From positions 4,774,001-4,838,000 of the forward strand of contig NZ_CP095481.1 of the NCBI RefSeq assembly GCF_023023025.1: 64,000 nt of DNA, given 5' to 3'. The notes under the pieces were generated by a model. It did not search any database. It saw only the letters and a program-made list of their open reading frames with translations, and was not told where the DNA came from. Positions 16,155 to 26,078 of this stretch are shown here, in pieces (positions within the stretch are counted from its first letter, which is position 1; each line of letters opens with the position of its first letter). The stretch is from Amycolatopsis sp. WQ 127309. Its GTDB lineage: Bacteria; Actinomycetota; Actinomycetes; Mycobacteriales; Pseudonocardiaceae. The position numbers and the translations under genes are program-made.

Positions 16155-17996
16155 TCAGTCGAGCTGCAATTCCGGGGAGTACATCTCGATCCAGTGGTAC
16201 AGGTCGAGCAGCCGGTCCAGGCCGATGCGGGCACCCGGGTCCATGGTGGCCGAGTCCACTTCGGACACCCGGTGCGCCCAGGCCTTGTCGACCAGGCCGA
16301 ACACCGCGTGGTTCGGCTCCGCGAGGACCTCCTTGACCTGCTGCTGCAGCGCCGCCGCGTAGCCCGGGTCCTGCGTCGAGGGGTACGGGCTCTTCACCCG
16401 CTGGGCCACCGACTCCGGGAGGACGTGCTTGGTCGCGTGCCGCAGGAGGCTCTTCTCGCGGCCGTCGAACGTCTTGAGCGACCACGGCGTGTTGTAGACG
16501 TACTCGACCAGCCGGTGGTCGCAGAACGGCACGCGGACCTCCAGGCCCACCGCCATCGACGCGCGGTCCTTGCGGTCGAGCAGCATCCGCACGAACCGCG
16601 TCAGGTGCAGGTTGCAGATCGTCCGCATCCGCGCTTCCTTCGCGGACTCGCCGTCGAGGTGGTCCACCGAAGAGACCGCCGTCGCGTACTGGTCCGCGAT
16701 GTAGGTCTCGAGGTTGAGCTTGCGCACCAGCTCGGGCGTGTAGAGCGACGCCCGGTCCTCCATCATCGAGTTCCGGAACGCCAGCCACGGGAACGTGTCG
16801 GCGTTGACGGCCTTCTCGTCGTGGAACCAGCGGTAACCGCCGAACACCTCGTCGGCCGACTCGCCCGACAGGGCCACCGTCGACTCGCCGCGGATCGCCT
16901 TGAACAGCAGGTACAGCGACGTGTCCATGTCACCGAGGCCGGCCGGGATGTCGCGGGCCTTCAGCACCGCGCGTCGCACCGCCGGGTCGCTCAGCTCCGC
17001 CGGGTTCAGCATGACGTTCTGGTGCGCGGACCCGACCAGGTCGGCGACGTCGCGGATGTAGGGCGAGTCCGCGGTGTCGCGCATCTCGTCCGGCTTGAAG
17101 TTCTCCTCCTGGCCGAAGAAGTCGACGGAGAACGTCCGCAGCTGCTCGCCCTGCTCGGCGAGGTGGGGCGCGGCGAGGCCGGTGACGGCGCTGGAGTCCA
17201 GGCCGCCGGACAGCAGCACGCAACGCGGGACGTCGGCGACGAGCTGGCGGTGCACGATGTCGGTCATCAGCTCGCGGACGCGCTCGACCGTGGTCTCCTG
17301 GTCGTCCGTGTGCTGCTTGGCGTCGAGCTTCCAGTACGTGCGGGTGCGGATGCCCTCGCGCGACACGGTGACGATCGTGCCGGGCTGGACCTCCTCCATG
17401 TCCTTCCACAGCGACCAGCCGGGGCGCTTGGTGAACGCCATCAGCTCGCGCAGGCCGTCGGTGTCGACCACCTTCTTCGCGAGCGGGTTCGCGAGGATCG
17501 CCTTCGGCTCGGAGCCGAACAGCACGCCGTCGGCCGTCGGGTAGTAGTAGAACGGCTTGATGCCCATCCGGTCGCGGATCATCACGAGCCGGTCGTCGCG
17601 CTCGTCCCAGATCGCGAAGGCGTACATGCCGTTGAGGTGGTCGACGACCGCGTCGCCCCACTGCAGGTAGCCGTGCAGCACCACTTCGGTGTCGCTGTCG
17701 GTCTCCCACTTGTGGCCGAGCTTCGTGAGCTCGTCCTTCAGCTCGGTGAAGTTGTAGGCCTCACCGCTGTAGACCATCGCGACGTCGCCGTTCGGCGTGT
17801 GCACGGACATCGGCTGCCGGCCGCCGGGCAGGTCGATGATGGCGAGGCGCCGGTGGCCGAGCGCGACGTGCTTGCGCACCCAGGTACCGACGCCGTCCGG
17901 ACCACGGCAGGCCATGGTCTCGGTCATGGCGTCCACGACGTCCTGCCGGCGCGTGAGGTCGGCGTCGTAGGAAACCCAGCCGGCGATACCGCACAT
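16155..17996 (-). CDS. asnB: Asparagine synthase (glutamine-hydrolysing)
   Basis: A 613-residue two-domain enzyme that makes asparagine from aspartate, glutamine and ATP. Cys2 (MCGIAGWV) is the glutaminase nucleophile; the PPi-loop SGGLDSSAVTGLAA marks the synthetase domain at about residues 254-267, and GESADEVFGGY follows. Length matches actinobacterial AsnB. The ATG at 17996 follows GGAGGGG. A GlnR-like box lies 42-57 bases upstream, suggesting nitrogen control. Confidence 0.96.
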   Translation of the reverse strand: MCGIAGWVSYDADLTRRQDVVDAMTETMACRGPDGVGTWVRKHVALGHRRLAIIDLPGGRQPMSVHTPNGDVAMVYSGEAYNFTELKDELTKLGHKWETDSDTEVVLHGYLQWGDAVVDHLNGMYAFAIWDERDDRLVMIRDRMGIKPFYYYPTADGVLFGSEPKAILANPLAKKVVDTDGLRELMAFTKRPGWSLWKDMEEVQPGTIVTVSREGIRTRTYWKLDAKQHTDDQETTVERVRELMTDIVHRQLVADVPRCVLLSGGLDSSAVTGLAAPHLAEQGEQLRTFSVDFFGQEENFKPDEMRDTADSPYIRDVADLVGSAHQNVMLNPAELSDPAVRRAVLKARDIPAGLGDMDTSLYLLFKAIRGESTVALSGESADEVFGGYRWFHDEKAVNADTFPWLAFRNSMMEDRASLYTPELVRKLNLETYIADQYATAVSSVDHLDGESAKEARMRTICNLHLTRFVRMLLDRKDRASMAVGLEVRVPFCDHRLVEYVYNTPWSLKTFDGREKSLLRHATKHVLPESVAQRVKSPYPSTQDPGYAAALQQQVKEVLAEPNHAVFGLVDKAWAHRVSEVDSATMDPGARIGLDRLLDLYHWIEMYSPELQLD

Positions 17997-18037
17997 ACGG
18001 ACCCCTCCAAGCTTTTACTTAGCTAGTACAACTATCG

Positions 18038-18053
18038 GTAACACAGGTGTAAC
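18038..18053 (-). promoter_or_regulatory. Candidate GlnR box upstream of asnB
   Basis: GTAAC (18038-18042), six bases, then GTAAC (18049-18053) matches the actinobacterial GlnR half-site pair GTnAC-N6-GaAAC at nine of ten defined positions. It overlaps the expected -35 zone if TACTAG (18023-18028, minus strand) is the -10. GlnR control of asparagine synthesis would make biological sense; binding is not shown here. Confidence 0.5.
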
Positions 18054-18163
18054 ACGGGGAGAACATCTTGTCTGCCCGAATTGCACGTTCCGCGCTCATT
18101 CGATCACGCAGTGTGCCGTGAGTCACTCACCAACCACGGCCACGCCGAGGTGAAGGCAAACGC

Positions 18164-18191
18164 TTGCGTGATCGGCGCCACCCGCCATAAA
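18164..18191 (+). promoter_or_regulatory. Candidate kdp promoter
   Basis: TTGCGT (18164-18169) and CATAAA (18186-18191) are 16 bases apart, pointing into the kdp operon and giving a leader of about 120 bases. The repeats that follow immediately could be a regulator site. No better -10/-35 pair is visible in the gap. Confidence 0.4.
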
Positions 18192-18232
18192 GACGGCGTA
18201 AATGCGCATCAGGACGGCGTTAACGCGCCGTC
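18192..18232. repeat. Direct repeats in the kdp leader (possible KdpE site)
   Basis: GACGGCGTAAATGCGC (18192-18207) recurs as GACGGCGTTAACGCGC (18213-18228), 21 bases or two helical turns apart. The second copy is also near-palindromic, with arms GACGGCG and CGCCGTC (18213-18219 and 18226-18232). Two same-face direct repeats suit an OmpR-class dimer such as KdpE; this is inference. Confidence 0.45.
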
Positions 18233-18282
18233 AGCCACCCTCCGCGGACGGCCGGAACGGCCGCACAGTTGGCCTCGTCCCT

Positions 18283-18302
18283 GGTCACCGAAAGCGGTGA
18301 CC
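18283..18302 (+). promoter_or_regulatory. Stem-loop in the 5' leader of the kdp operon
   Basis: GGTCACCG (18283-18290) and CGGTGACC (18295-18302) form a perfect eight-base stem with an AAAG loop, ending seven bases before the ribosome-binding GAGAGG of the first small gene. It could be an operator or an RNA structure that affects translation. Confidence 0.45.
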
Positions 18303-18320
18303 TGTCCTGAGAGGTGCCTA

Positions 18321-18404
18321 GTGGCCGACTTGCTGTACGCCGTTCTCCTGATCGGCATTTTCGTGGTTATCGCGCTGGCGCTGCGTGGCTTGGAGAAGCT
18401 GTGA
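18321..18404 (+). CDS. 27-residue single-span membrane peptide ahead of kdpF
   Basis: A very short frame with GTG start at 18321 and GAGAGG eight bases upstream. It encodes one hydrophobic helix (about residues 4-21, LLYAVLLIGIFVVIALAL) followed by a basic end RGLEKL. Its stop overlaps the kdpF start by four bases (GTGA), the same coupling used through the rest of the operon, which argues that it is translated. It is distinct from KdpF, which follows. A second accessory peptide for the Kdp complex is a reasonable but untested idea. Confidence 0.65.
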   Translation: MADLLYAVLLIGIFVVIALALRGLEKL

Positions 18405-18502
18405 GCGGCGCGGGCACCGTGGCCAACGTCGTCGGCGGACTGCTGGCGCTGGGCCTTCTCGTCTACCTGTTCGTCGCCTTGATCAGGCCGGAGAAATTCT
18501 GA
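18401..18502 (+). CDS. kdpF: Potassium-transporting ATPase small subunit KdpF
   Basis: A 33-residue peptide with a single membrane span (about residues 8-27) and the typical ending ALIRPEKF. KdpF stabilises the KdpABC complex in the membrane. The GTG at 18401 overlaps the upstream peptide stop, and the KdpF TGA shares its last base with the kdpA ATG (18502). Length and ending match known KdpF proteins. Confidence 0.85.
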   Translation: MSGAGTVANVVGGLLALGLLVYLFVALIRPEKF

Positions 18503-20163
18503 TGTCCGACACCGCGGCCGGGCTGGTCCAGCTCGGTCTCCTCCTCGTCGCCCTCGCCGTGGTTTACAAACCACTCGGCGACTACATGGCGCGCGTCTTC
18601 TCCACCGAGAAGCACCTGAAGCTCGAGAAGGGTCTCTACAAGCTCTTCCGCGTCAACCCGGACTCCGAGCAGCGGTGGCCGACCTACGCCGCCGGCGTGC
18701 TCGGCTTCTCGTTCGTCTCGGTCGTCCTGCTCTACCTGCTGCAACGGCTGCAGCCGATCCTGCCGTGGAGCCTGGGCCGCGGCTCGGTGAGCCCCGGCGT
18801 CGCGTTCAACACGGCGATCTCCTTCGTCACCAACACGAACTGGCAGTCCTACGTCCCCGAGACGACGATGGGCCACTTCGTGCAGATGGCCGGGCTCACC
18901 GTGCAGAACTTCCTGTCCGCGGGCGTCGGGCTGGCCGTCGCCATCGCGCTGACCCGCGGGTTCATCCGCTCGCGGACCGACCGGCTCGGCAACTTCTGGG
19001 TGGACCTCACGCGCGGCACCGTCCGCGTCCTGCTGCCGATGGCCTTCGTGTTCGCGCTCGTGCTGATCGCCCTCGGCGTCGTGCAGAGCCTCAAGGCGGG
19101 CGTCGCCGTCACCAACCCCGACGGCAGCCAGAGCACCATCGCGCTGGCCCCGGCGGCGAGCCAGGAGGCGATCAAGGAGCTCGGCACCAACGGCGGCGGC
19201 ATCCTCAACGCCAACTCGGCGCACCCGTTCGAGAACCCCAACGTCTGGACGAACCTGATCGAGCTGTTCCTGATCCTGGTGATCCCGGTCAGCCTGACCC
19301 GCACGTTCGGCAAGCTCGTCGGCAAACCCAAGCAGGGGTACGTCCTGCTCGGCGTGATGAGCCTGCTCTGGGCCGCGTCGCTGGCGATCATCTGGTTCTC
19401 CGAGGCCAAGGCGAGCAACCCGGCCGCGCTGGCCGCCGGGGCGAGCATGGAGGGCAAGGAACAGCGGTTCGGCATCTCGAGCACGTCGATCTTCGCCGAC
19501 ACCACCACCGGCACGTCCACGGGCGCGATCAACGGCGCCCACGACAGCCTCTCGGGGCTCGGCGGCGGCGGTCCGCTGCTCAACATGCTCTACGGCGAGA
19601 TCTCGCCGGGCGGCGTCGGCACCGGCCTCTACGGCATCCTCGTGATGGCGATCATCGCGATGTTCCTGGCCGGACTGATGGTCGGGCGGACGCCGGAGTA
19701 CCTGGGCAAGAAGCTCGGCAAGCGCGAGGTCACCTGCGCGGCGATCTCGATGCTGGCCATGCCGCTGGTCGTGCTCCTGGGCAGCGGGATCGCCCTGATG
19801 CTGCCGGGCACGGCGGGCGCGCTCGGCAACAGCGGCGCGCACGGGCTGTCCGAAATCCTCTACGGCTACGCCTCGACCGGCAACAACAACGGCAGCGCGT
19901 TCGGCGGCCTGACGGCGACGAGCGACTGGTTCCAGTCGTCGTTCGGCGTCGCCATGGCGTTCGGCCGGTTCATCCCGATCGTCGCCGTGCTCTGCCTGGC
20001 CGGATCCCTGGCCGCGCAGCGGAAGGTCCCCGAAACGGCGGGGACGCTGCCCACCACCGGGCCGCTGTTCGCCACCATGCTCACCGGCACGGTGGTGCTC
20101 GTCGCGGCCCTCACGTTCATCCCGGCGCTCGCGCTCGGGCCCATCGCGGAGGCACTCGCATGA
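18502..20163 (+). CDS. kdpA: Potassium-transporting ATPase subunit A
   Basis: A 553-residue membrane channel-like subunit that selects K+ for the Kdp P-type ATPase. It has about ten hydrophobic segments and the four pore-loop regions of the SKT superfamily, for example [15 protein letters not shown] (P1), [20 protein letters not shown] (P2) and [16 protein letters not shown] (a later selectivity loop). The start at 18502 is fixed by overlap with kdpF; the end overlaps kdpB by four bases. Confidence 0.97.
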   Translation: MSDTAAGLVQLGLLLVALAVVYKPLGDYMARVFSTEKHLKLEKGLYKLFRVNPDSEQRWPTYAAGVLGFSFVSVVLLYLLQRLQPILPWSLGRGSVSPGVAFNTAISFVTNTNWQSYVPETTMGHFVQMAGLTVQNFLSAGVGLAVAIALTRGFIRSRTDRLGNFWVDLTRGTVRVLLPMAFVFALVLIALGVVQSLKAGVAVTNPDGSQSTIALAPAASQEAIKELGTNGGGILNANSAHPFENPNVWTNLIELFLILVIPVSLTRTFGKLVGKPKQGYVLLGVMSLLWAASLAIIWFSEAKASNPAALAAGASMEGKEQRFGISSTSIFADTTTGTSTGAINGAHDSLSGLGGGGPLLNMLYGEISPGGVGTGLYGILVMAIIAMFLAGLMVGRTPEYLGKKLGKREVTCAAISMLAMPLVVLLGSGIALMLPGTAGALGNSGAHGLSEILYGYASTGNNNGSAFGGLTATSDWFQSSFGVAMAFGRFIPIVAVLCLAGSLAAQRKVPETAGTLPTTGPLFATMLTGTVVLVAALTFIPALALGPIAEALA

Positions 20164-22208
20164 CCGTCACCGAAGAACGACCTCAGGTGACCCACGAAGA
20201 GCACACCGGTCGCGTCGGCGCCGGGGTCTTCAGCCCCCGCCAGCTCTGGACGTCGCTGCCGGATGCCTTCAAGAAGCTCAACCCGAAGCACCAGCTCGCC
20301 AACCCGGTGATGTTCGTGGTGTGGGTCGGCTCGGCGCTGACCACCGTCTTCGCCGTCACCGACCCGAGCGTCTTCACCATCCTCATCGCGATCTGGCTGT
20401 GGTTCACGGTCATCTTCGCCAACCTCGCCGAGGCCGTCGCCGAAGGGCGCGGCAAGGCACAGGCGGAAAGCCTGCGGCGGTCGAAGAAGGAGACCGTCGC
20501 GCGGCGCCTCACCGCGAACGGCGACGAGGAGCAGGTGCCCGGCGCCGAACTGCGCGTCGGCGACCTCGTGGTCGTCGAGGCCGGCCAGGTGATCCCGGGT
20601 GACGGCGACGTCGTCGAGGGCATCGCGACCGTCGACGAGTCGGCCATCACCGGCGAGTCCGCGCCGGTCATCCGCGAGTCCGGCGGCGACCGCAGCGCCG
20701 TCACCGGCGGCACGACCGTGCTGAGCGACCGGGTCGTCGTGAAGATCACGACCAAGCCCGGTGAGTCCTTTGTGGACCGCATGATCGCGTTGGTGGAAGG
20801 TGCTTCCCGGCAGAAGACGCCGAACGAGATCGCGCTGACCATCCTGCTGGCCACGCTGACCATCATCTTCCTGCTCGCCGTCGTGGCGCTGCAGCCGATG
20901 GCCGGCTACTCCGGGTCCGAGCAGTCGGTGATCGTGCTGACGGCGTTGCTGGTCTGCCTCATCCCGACGACGATCGGCGCGCTGCTGTCCGCCATCGGCA
21001 TCGCCGGGATGGACCGGCTCGTGCAGCGCAACGTCCTCGCGACGTCCGGCCGCGCGGTCGAGGCCGCGGGCGACGTCTCGACGCTGCTGCTCGACAAGAC
21101 CGGCACCATCACCTTCGGCAACCGCCGGGCCACCGAGCTGATCCCGGTGGGATCGTCCACTCCGGACGACCTCGCCCGCGCGGCCCGGCTGGCCAGCCTC
21201 GCCGACGAAACGCCCGAGGGACGCAGCGTCGTCGAGCTGACCGCGGCCCACGCGGGTGACGACGTGCACGGCGAGTTCGTCCCGTTCACCGCGCAGACCC
21301 GGATGAGCGGCCTGGACGTCGGTGACCGGCGGATCCGCAAGGGTGCGGCGAGTGCCGTGCGCGCGTGGGTGCGCGACAACGGCGGGCAGTTCCCCGACGA
21401 GACCGAGCGCGTGGTCGACGAGATCAGCGCCCAGGGCGGCACTCCGCTGGTGGTCGCCGAAGACACCGTGGTGCACGGCGTGATCCGGCTGTCCGACGTC
21501 GTCAAGCCGGGCATGAAGGAGCGCTTCAAGGAACTGCGGGCGATGGGCATCAAGACGGTGATGATCACCGGCGACAACCCGCTCACCGCCAAGGCCATCG
21601 CGGCGGACGCCGGCGTCGACGACTACCTCGCCGAGGCCAAGCCCGAAGACAAGATGGCGCTCATCAAGAAGGAGCAGGAAGGCGGCCGGCTCGTCGCGAT
21701 GACCGGCGACGGCACCAACGACGCCCCCGCGCTCGCGCAGTCCGACGTCGGCGTCGCGATGAACACCGGCACGTCCGCCGCGAAGGAGGCCGGCAACATG
21801 GTCGACCTCGACAGCGACCCGACGAAGCTGATCGAGATCGTCGAGATCGGCAAGCAGCTGCTGATCACCCGCGGCGCGTTGACGACGTTCAGCGTGGCGA
21901 ACGACCTCGCGAAGTACTTCGCGATCCTGCCGGCGATGTTCACCGGCATCTTCGCCCAGCTCGGCGCGTTGAACATCATGCACCTGGCCACGCCGAAGTC
22001 GGCGATCCTCTCCGCGGTCATCTTCAACGCGCTGATCATCGTCGTGCTCATCCCGCTGGCCCTGCGCGGCGTGCGGTACAAGCCGTCGTCGGCCTCGGCC
22101 CTGCTGCGCCGCAACCTGCTTGTCTACGGCCTCGGCGGCATCGTCAGCCCCTTCCTCGGGATCTGGCTGATCGACCTGCTCGTGCGCCTCATCCCTGGAA
22201 TCGGGTGA
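20160..22208 (+). CDS. kdpB: Potassium-transporting ATPase ATP-binding subunit B
   Basis: A 682-residue P-type ATPase subunit that powers K+ uptake. The actuator motif TGES is at 164-167, with the Ser that is a known inhibitory phosphorylation site in E. coli KdpB. The phosphorylation motif DKTGTIT begins at Asp312; the hinge motif [12 protein letters not shown] is also present. Membrane helices precede residue 90 and lie around 225-290 and at the C terminus. The ATG at 20160 overlaps the kdpA stop. Confidence 0.97.
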   Translation: MTVTEERPQVTHEEHTGRVGAGVFSPRQLWTSLPDAFKKLNPKHQLANPVMFVVWVGSALTTVFAVTDPSVFTILIAIWLWFTVIFANLAEAVAEGRGKAQAESLRRSKKETVARRLTANGDEEQVPGAELRVGDLVVVEAGQVIPGDGDVVEGIATVDESAITGESAPVIRESGGDRSAVTGGTTVLSDRVVVKITTKPGESFVDRMIALVEGASRQKTPNEIALTILLATLTIIFLLAVVALQPMAGYSGSEQSVIVLTALLVCLIPTTIGALLSAIGIAGMDRLVQRNVLATSGRAVEAAGDVSTLLLDKTGTITFGNRRATELIPVGSSTPDDLARAARLASLADETPEGRSVVELTAAHAGDDVHGEFVPFTAQTRMSGLDVGDRRIRKGAASAVRAWVRDNGGQFPDETERVVDEISAQGGTPLVVAEDTVVHGVIRLSDVVKPGMKERFKELRAMGIKTVMITGDNPLTAKAIAADAGVDDYLAEAKPEDKMALIKKEQEGGRLVAMTGDGTNDAPALAQSDVGVAMNTGTSAAKEAGNMVDLDSDPTKLIEIVEIGKQLLITRGALTTFSVANDLAKYFAILPAMFTGIFAQLGALNIMHLATPKSAILSAVIFNALIIVVLIPLALRGVRYKPSSASALLRRNLLVYGLGGIVSPFLGIWLIDLLVRLIPGIG

Positions 22209-22212
22209 CCTC

Positions 22213-22824
22213 GTGAACACTCTCGTCAAGCAGACCTGGGCCGGGCTGCGCGTCCTCATCGTGATGACGGTCCTGCTCGGGGTGATCTACCCCCTGGCCG
22301 TGTGGGCGATCGCCCGCATCCCCGGGCTGGAGGGCCACGCCGAAGGCTCGGTCGTCACGCAGAACGGCCAGGCCGTCGGGTCGTCGCTCATCGGCGTCGA
22401 CCCGGTGCCCGCCGACCCGGCGCGCGACCCGTGGTTCCACAACCGGCCCTCGGCGCTCTCGAAGGACGCGCTCGGTCCCGGCGACCCGTCGACGTCCGGC
22501 GCGTCCAACAAGGGCCCGTACAACGAGGACCTCGTGAAGACCATCGGCGAGCGGAAGGACGCCATCGCGAAGCGGGAAGGCGTGTCACCCGATCAGGTAC
22601 CGCCGGACGCGGTGACGGCGTCGGGTTCCGGGCTCGACCCGGCGATCAGCGTCGCCTACGCCGACCTCCAGATCGCCCGCGTCGCCCGGGTGACGGGGCT
22701 GCCCGCGGATCGGGTGAAGCAGCTCGTCGAAGCGAACACGTCGGGCGCCGGGATCGGTGTCCCCGGGGTGGATGTGCTCCAGCTCAACTTGGCCGTGCAA
22801 GGTGCGGCCGGAGGGGCACACTGA
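22213..22824 (+). CDS. kdpC: Potassium-transporting ATPase subunit C
   Basis: A 203-residue KdpC with one N-terminal membrane span (about 12-33) and an extracytoplasmic domain containing WFHNRPSA, SGASNKGP and the conserved SGSGLDPAISVAYADLQIARVA segment. KdpC raises the K+ affinity of the KdpFABC complex. The GTG at 22213 is four bases after the kdpB stop. Confidence 0.96.
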   Translation: MNTLVKQTWAGLRVLIVMTVLLGVIYPLAVWAIARIPGLEGHAEGSVVTQNGQAVGSSLIGVDPVPADPARDPWFHNRPSALSKDALGPGDPSTSGASNKGPYNEDLVKTIGERKDAIAKREGVSPDQVPPDAVTASGSGLDPAISVAYADLQIARVARVTGLPADRVKQLVEANTSGAGIGVPGVDVLQLNLAVQGAAGGAH

Positions 22825-22828
22825 CAGC

Positions 22829-25360
22829 GTGACCAGTACGAAGAAGCCGCGCCGGGGGGAGCTGAGGATCTACCTCGGCGCGGCTCCGGGCGTCGGCAAG
22901 ACCTTCGCCATGCTCGGCGAGGCGCGGCGCCGGCTCGACCGCGGCACCGACGTCGTCGCCGGGCTGGTGGAGACGCACGGCCGCGAGAAGACCGCGGTGC
23001 TGCTCGAAGACCTCGAGATCGTGCCGCGCCGGCACGCCGAGCACCGCGGCCGCGCCTTCGAGGAGATGGACGTCGACGCCATCCTCGCCCGCGCGCCCGA
23101 GGTCGCCGTCGTCGACGAACTCGCGCACACCAACGTGCCGGGCTCACGCAACGCCAAGCGCTGGCAGGACGTCGAGGAGCTCCTGGAGGCCGGCATCGAC
23201 GTGCTGTCCACCGTCAACGTGCAGCACCTGCAGAGCCTCAACGACGTCGTCGAGCGCATCACCGGCGTCACGCAGCAGGAGACCGTGCCCGACGAGGTCG
23301 TCCGCCGCGCCGAACAGCTCGAACTGGTCGACATCACGCCCGAGGCGCTGCGGCGGCGGCTCGCGCACGGCAACGTCTACCCGGCCGAGCGGATCGACGC
23401 CGCGCTCGGCAACTACTTCCGCCCCGGCAACCTCACCGCGCTGCGCGAGCTGGCCCTGCTCTGGGTGGCCGACCAGGTCGACGTCGCCCTGCAGCGCTAC
23501 CGCGCCGAGCAGCAGATCACCGACACCTGGGAGGCGCGCGAACGCGTTGTCGTCTCCATCACCGGCGGGCCGGAGAGCGAGACGCTGATGCGCCGCGCCA
23601 GCCGGATCGCCACCCGCGCCGGCGCCGAACTGCAGGTCCTCCACATCCTGCGCGGCGACGGCCTGTCCGGGCTCGGCCCCACCGCGATCGCCCGCTGCCG
23701 CACGCTGGCCGAGGAGGTCGGCGCGACGTTCCACACCGTCGTCGGCGACGACGTCCCGACCGCGTTGCTGGACTTCGCCCGCGGCGTCAACGCGACCCAG
23801 CTGGTGATCGGCACGTCACGCCGTTCGCGCGTGGCGCGGCTGTTCGACGAGGGCATTGGCGCCACGGTGGTCCGCCAGTCCGGGCCCATCGACGTCCACA
23901 TGGTCACCCACGCCGAGGCCGGCGGGCGGCTGCGAGCCCGGCTCGGCGCGAGCCCGCTGGGGTTCTCGCGGCTGGTCGCGGGCTGGGTGCTGAGCGTCGT
24001 GCTGCCGGTGCTGGTGACGGTCATCGGCCTGTTCGTGCGCACCGGGTTCGACTTCGCCACCGACGTGATTTCGTACGTGCTGGCCACGGTCGTCGTCGCG
24101 CTGGTCGGCGGCCTCGGCCCGGCGCTGGTCGCGGCCGTGCTCGGGGCCGGGCTGCTCAACTTCTTCTTCACGCCGCCGCTGTACACGCTCACCGTGCACA
24201 CCCCGCAGAACCTCGTGACGCTGATCGCGATGGTCGTGGTCGCGGTGCTCGTCGCGCTGGTCGTCGACGCGGCCGCGCGCCGGGCGACGCAGGCGGCGCG
24301 GGCGCGGACCGAGGCGGCGCTGCTCGCCTCCTACGCGCGGACCGTGCTGACCCACGCGAACCCGATCGAGCGCCTGCTGGAGAAGGTCCGCGAGAACTTC
24401 GCGCTGACTTCGGTGACCCTGCTGGAAAAGCGCGAAGGCGCGTGGCAGGGCGTGGCGACCGCGGGGGAGCACCCGTGCGCCGACCCGGACGAGGCCGACG
24501 TCGACATCGCCGTCACCGCCGACGTCCACCTCACGCTGCGCGGGCGCGCGCTGCCGGCGGCCGACCGGCGGGTGCTGGAAGCCGTGGCCGGGCAGGCGCT
24601 ATTGTCCCTGCGGCAGCAGCGCAGTGCCGACGCCGCGGCGAAAGCCGAGCGCAAGGCCGAGGCCACCGAGCTGCGCACGACGTTGCTTTCGGCCGTCGGG
24701 CACGACCTGCGGACGCCGTTGACGTCGATCAAGGCGTCCATCGGCAGCTTGCGCGCGCCCGACCTGCAACTGTCCGAAGAGGACACCGCGGAGCTGATGG
24801 AGGCCATCGAACTGTCCGCCGACCGGCTGGCCGGGCTGATCGACAACCTGCTGGATTCGTCGCGGCTGGCCACCGGCGCGGTGGTGCCGCTCCTGCGTCC
24901 GGTCGGCTACGACGAGGTCGTCGCGCACGCGCTGTCCAATGTGGACGCCTCCGGCGCGGTGGTCGTCGCGGTCGACGACCAGCTGCCGTCGGTGCTCGCC
25001 GATCCCGGCCTGCTGGAACGGGTGGTGGCGAACGTGCTGGACAACGCGCTGCGGCACGGCGGGGGCCGGGTGTCGGCCCGGGCCAGCGCCCACTCCGGCC
25101 ACGTCGAGCTGCGGATCGTCGACCACGGCAAGGGCCTGCGGAAGGGGACGGCGGACTCGGCGTTCGCGCCGTTCCAGCGGCTCGGTGGCGACCGGGACGC
25201 GACACCGGGGGTCGGGCTCGGGCTGTCGGTGGCGAAGGGGTTCACCGAGGCGATGGGCGGCACGATCCGCGCCGAGGACACCCCGGGCGGCGGGCTCACG
25301 GTCGTCGTCTCCCTGCCCGCCGAGAGCGTCACGTACAAAGTCGAAGAGGGGGTGCGATGA
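22829..25360 (+). CDS. kdpD: Sensor histidine kinase KdpD
   Basis: An 843-residue KdpD. The N-terminal KdpD domain holds Walker A GAAPGVGKTFAM (about 18-29); a universal-stress-like domain, four closely spaced membrane spans (about 380-490), a GAF-like region and the kinase core follow. The phospho-acceptor is in AVGHDLRTPLTSIK; the ATP-binding N box is NVLDNALRHGG and the G box GVGLGLSVAKG. It senses K+ limitation and phosphorylates KdpE. The GTG at 22829 lies four bases after kdpC; an in-frame ATG further upstream falls inside kdpC. Confidence 0.96.
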   Translation: MTSTKKPRRGELRIYLGAAPGVGKTFAMLGEARRRLDRGTDVVAGLVETHGREKTAVLLEDLEIVPRRHAEHRGRAFEEMDVDAILARAPEVAVVDELAHTNVPGSRNAKRWQDVEELLEAGIDVLSTVNVQHLQSLNDVVERITGVTQQETVPDEVVRRAEQLELVDITPEALRRRLAHGNVYPAERIDAALGNYFRPGNLTALRELALLWVADQVDVALQRYRAEQQITDTWEARERVVVSITGGPESETLMRRASRIATRAGAELQVLHILRGDGLSGLGPTAIARCRTLAEEVGATFHTVVGDDVPTALLDFARGVNATQLVIGTSRRSRVARLFDEGIGATVVRQSGPIDVHMVTHAEAGGRLRARLGASPLGFSRLVAGWVLSVVLPVLVTVIGLFVRTGFDFATDVISYVLATVVVALVGGLGPALVAAVLGAGLLNFFFTPPLYTLTVHTPQNLVTLIAMVVVAVLVALVVDAAARRATQAARARTEAALLASYARTVLTHANPIERLLEKVRENFALTSVTLLEKREGAWQGVATAGEHPCADPDEADVDIAVTADVHLTLRGRALPAADRRVLEAVAGQALLSLRQQRSADAAAKAERKAEATELRTTLLSAVGHDLRTPLTSIKASIGSLRAPDLQLSEEDTAELMEAIELSADRLAGLIDNLLDSSRLATGAVVPLLRPVGYDEVVAHALSNVDASGAVVVAVDDQLPSVLADPGLLERVVANVLDNALRHGGGRVSARASAHSGHVELRIVDHGKGLRKGTADSAFAPFQRLGGDRDATPGVGLGLSVAKGFTEAMGGTIRAEDTPGGGLTVVVSLPAESVTYKVEEGVR

Positions 25361-26052
25361 CCGACATCGGGGCCACCGTGCTGGTGGTGGACGACGAGCC
25401 GCAGATCGTGCGGGCACTGCGGATCAACCTCACCGCGCGCGGCTACAAGGTGATCACCGCCCACGACGGCACGGCCGCGCTCAAGGCCGTCGCGGAGACC
25501 AAGCCGGACGTCGTCGTGCTCGACCTCGGCCTGCCCGACCTCGACGGCACCGAGGTGATCGCCGGCCTGCGCGGCTGGACGACGGTCCCGATCATCGTCC
25601 TGTCCGCCCGCGGCGACTCGGCGGACAAGGTCCAGGCGCTCGACGCGGGCGCCGACGACTACGTCACCAAGCCGTTCGGCATGGACGAGCTGCTGGCGCG
25701 GCTGCGTGCGGCGGTCCGCCGCTCGGCGGTGGCGGGCGCCGACGACGTGGACGCGGTGGTGGACACGGCGTCGTTCAGCATCGACCTGGCGGCCAAGAAG
25801 GTCCGCCGCGACGGTCACGAGGTCCACCTGACCAAGACGGAGTGGGGCGTGCTGGAACTGCTGGTCCGCAACCGCGGCCGGCTGGTCGCGCAGAAGCAGC
25901 TGCTGCACGAGGTGTGGGGCCCGTCGTACGAGACGGAGTCCCACTACCTGCGGGTGTACCTGGCCCAGCTGCGGCGCAAGCTGGAGCCGGAACCCTCGCG
26001 GCCCCGCCACCTGCTGACGGAACCGGGCATGGGCTACCGCTTCGAGGCCTGA
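25357..26052 (+). CDS. kdpE: Response regulator KdpE
   Basis: A 231-residue OmpR-class regulator: receiver domain with acidic pair DDE near 12-14, phospho-Asp in VVLDLGLPDLDG near 53-56 and the conserved Lys in YVTKPFG; a winged-helix domain (about 130-230) follows. Phosphorylated KdpE activates kdp transcription. The ATG at 25357 overlaps the kdpD stop by four bases. It ends the operon and is followed 26 bases later by a long hairpin. Confidence 0.96.
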   Translation: MTDIGATVLVVDDEPQIVRALRINLTARGYKVITAHDGTAALKAVAETKPDVVVLDLGLPDLDGTEVIAGLRGWTTVPIIVLSARGDSADKVQALDAGADDYVTKPFGMDELLARLRAAVRRSAVAGADDVDAVVDTASFSIDLAAKKVRRDGHEVHLTKTEWGVLELLVRNRGRLVAQKQLLHEVWGPSYETESHYLRVYLAQLRRKLEPEPSRPRHLLTEPGMGYRFEA

Positions 26053-26078
26053 CGCACGGCCCGTGTCACTGGGACCGG

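Larger units (their letters stand above)
17997..18320. other. 324-base divergent intergenic region between asnB and kdp
   Basis: The region carries the asnB leader with a GlnR-like box (18038-18053), a candidate kdp promoter (18164-18191), a pair of 21-base-spaced repeats (18192-18232) and a stem-loop (18283-18302). I see no coding signal and none of the conserved features of a ydaO/c-di-AMP riboswitch. Confidence 0.7.

Noticed and set aside
18054-18320. A ydaO (c-di-AMP) riboswitch ahead of kdp
   Set aside because: Such switches control K+ uptake genes in some bacteria, but none of the conserved GGGGAACC-like loops or the long paired architecture is visible here.
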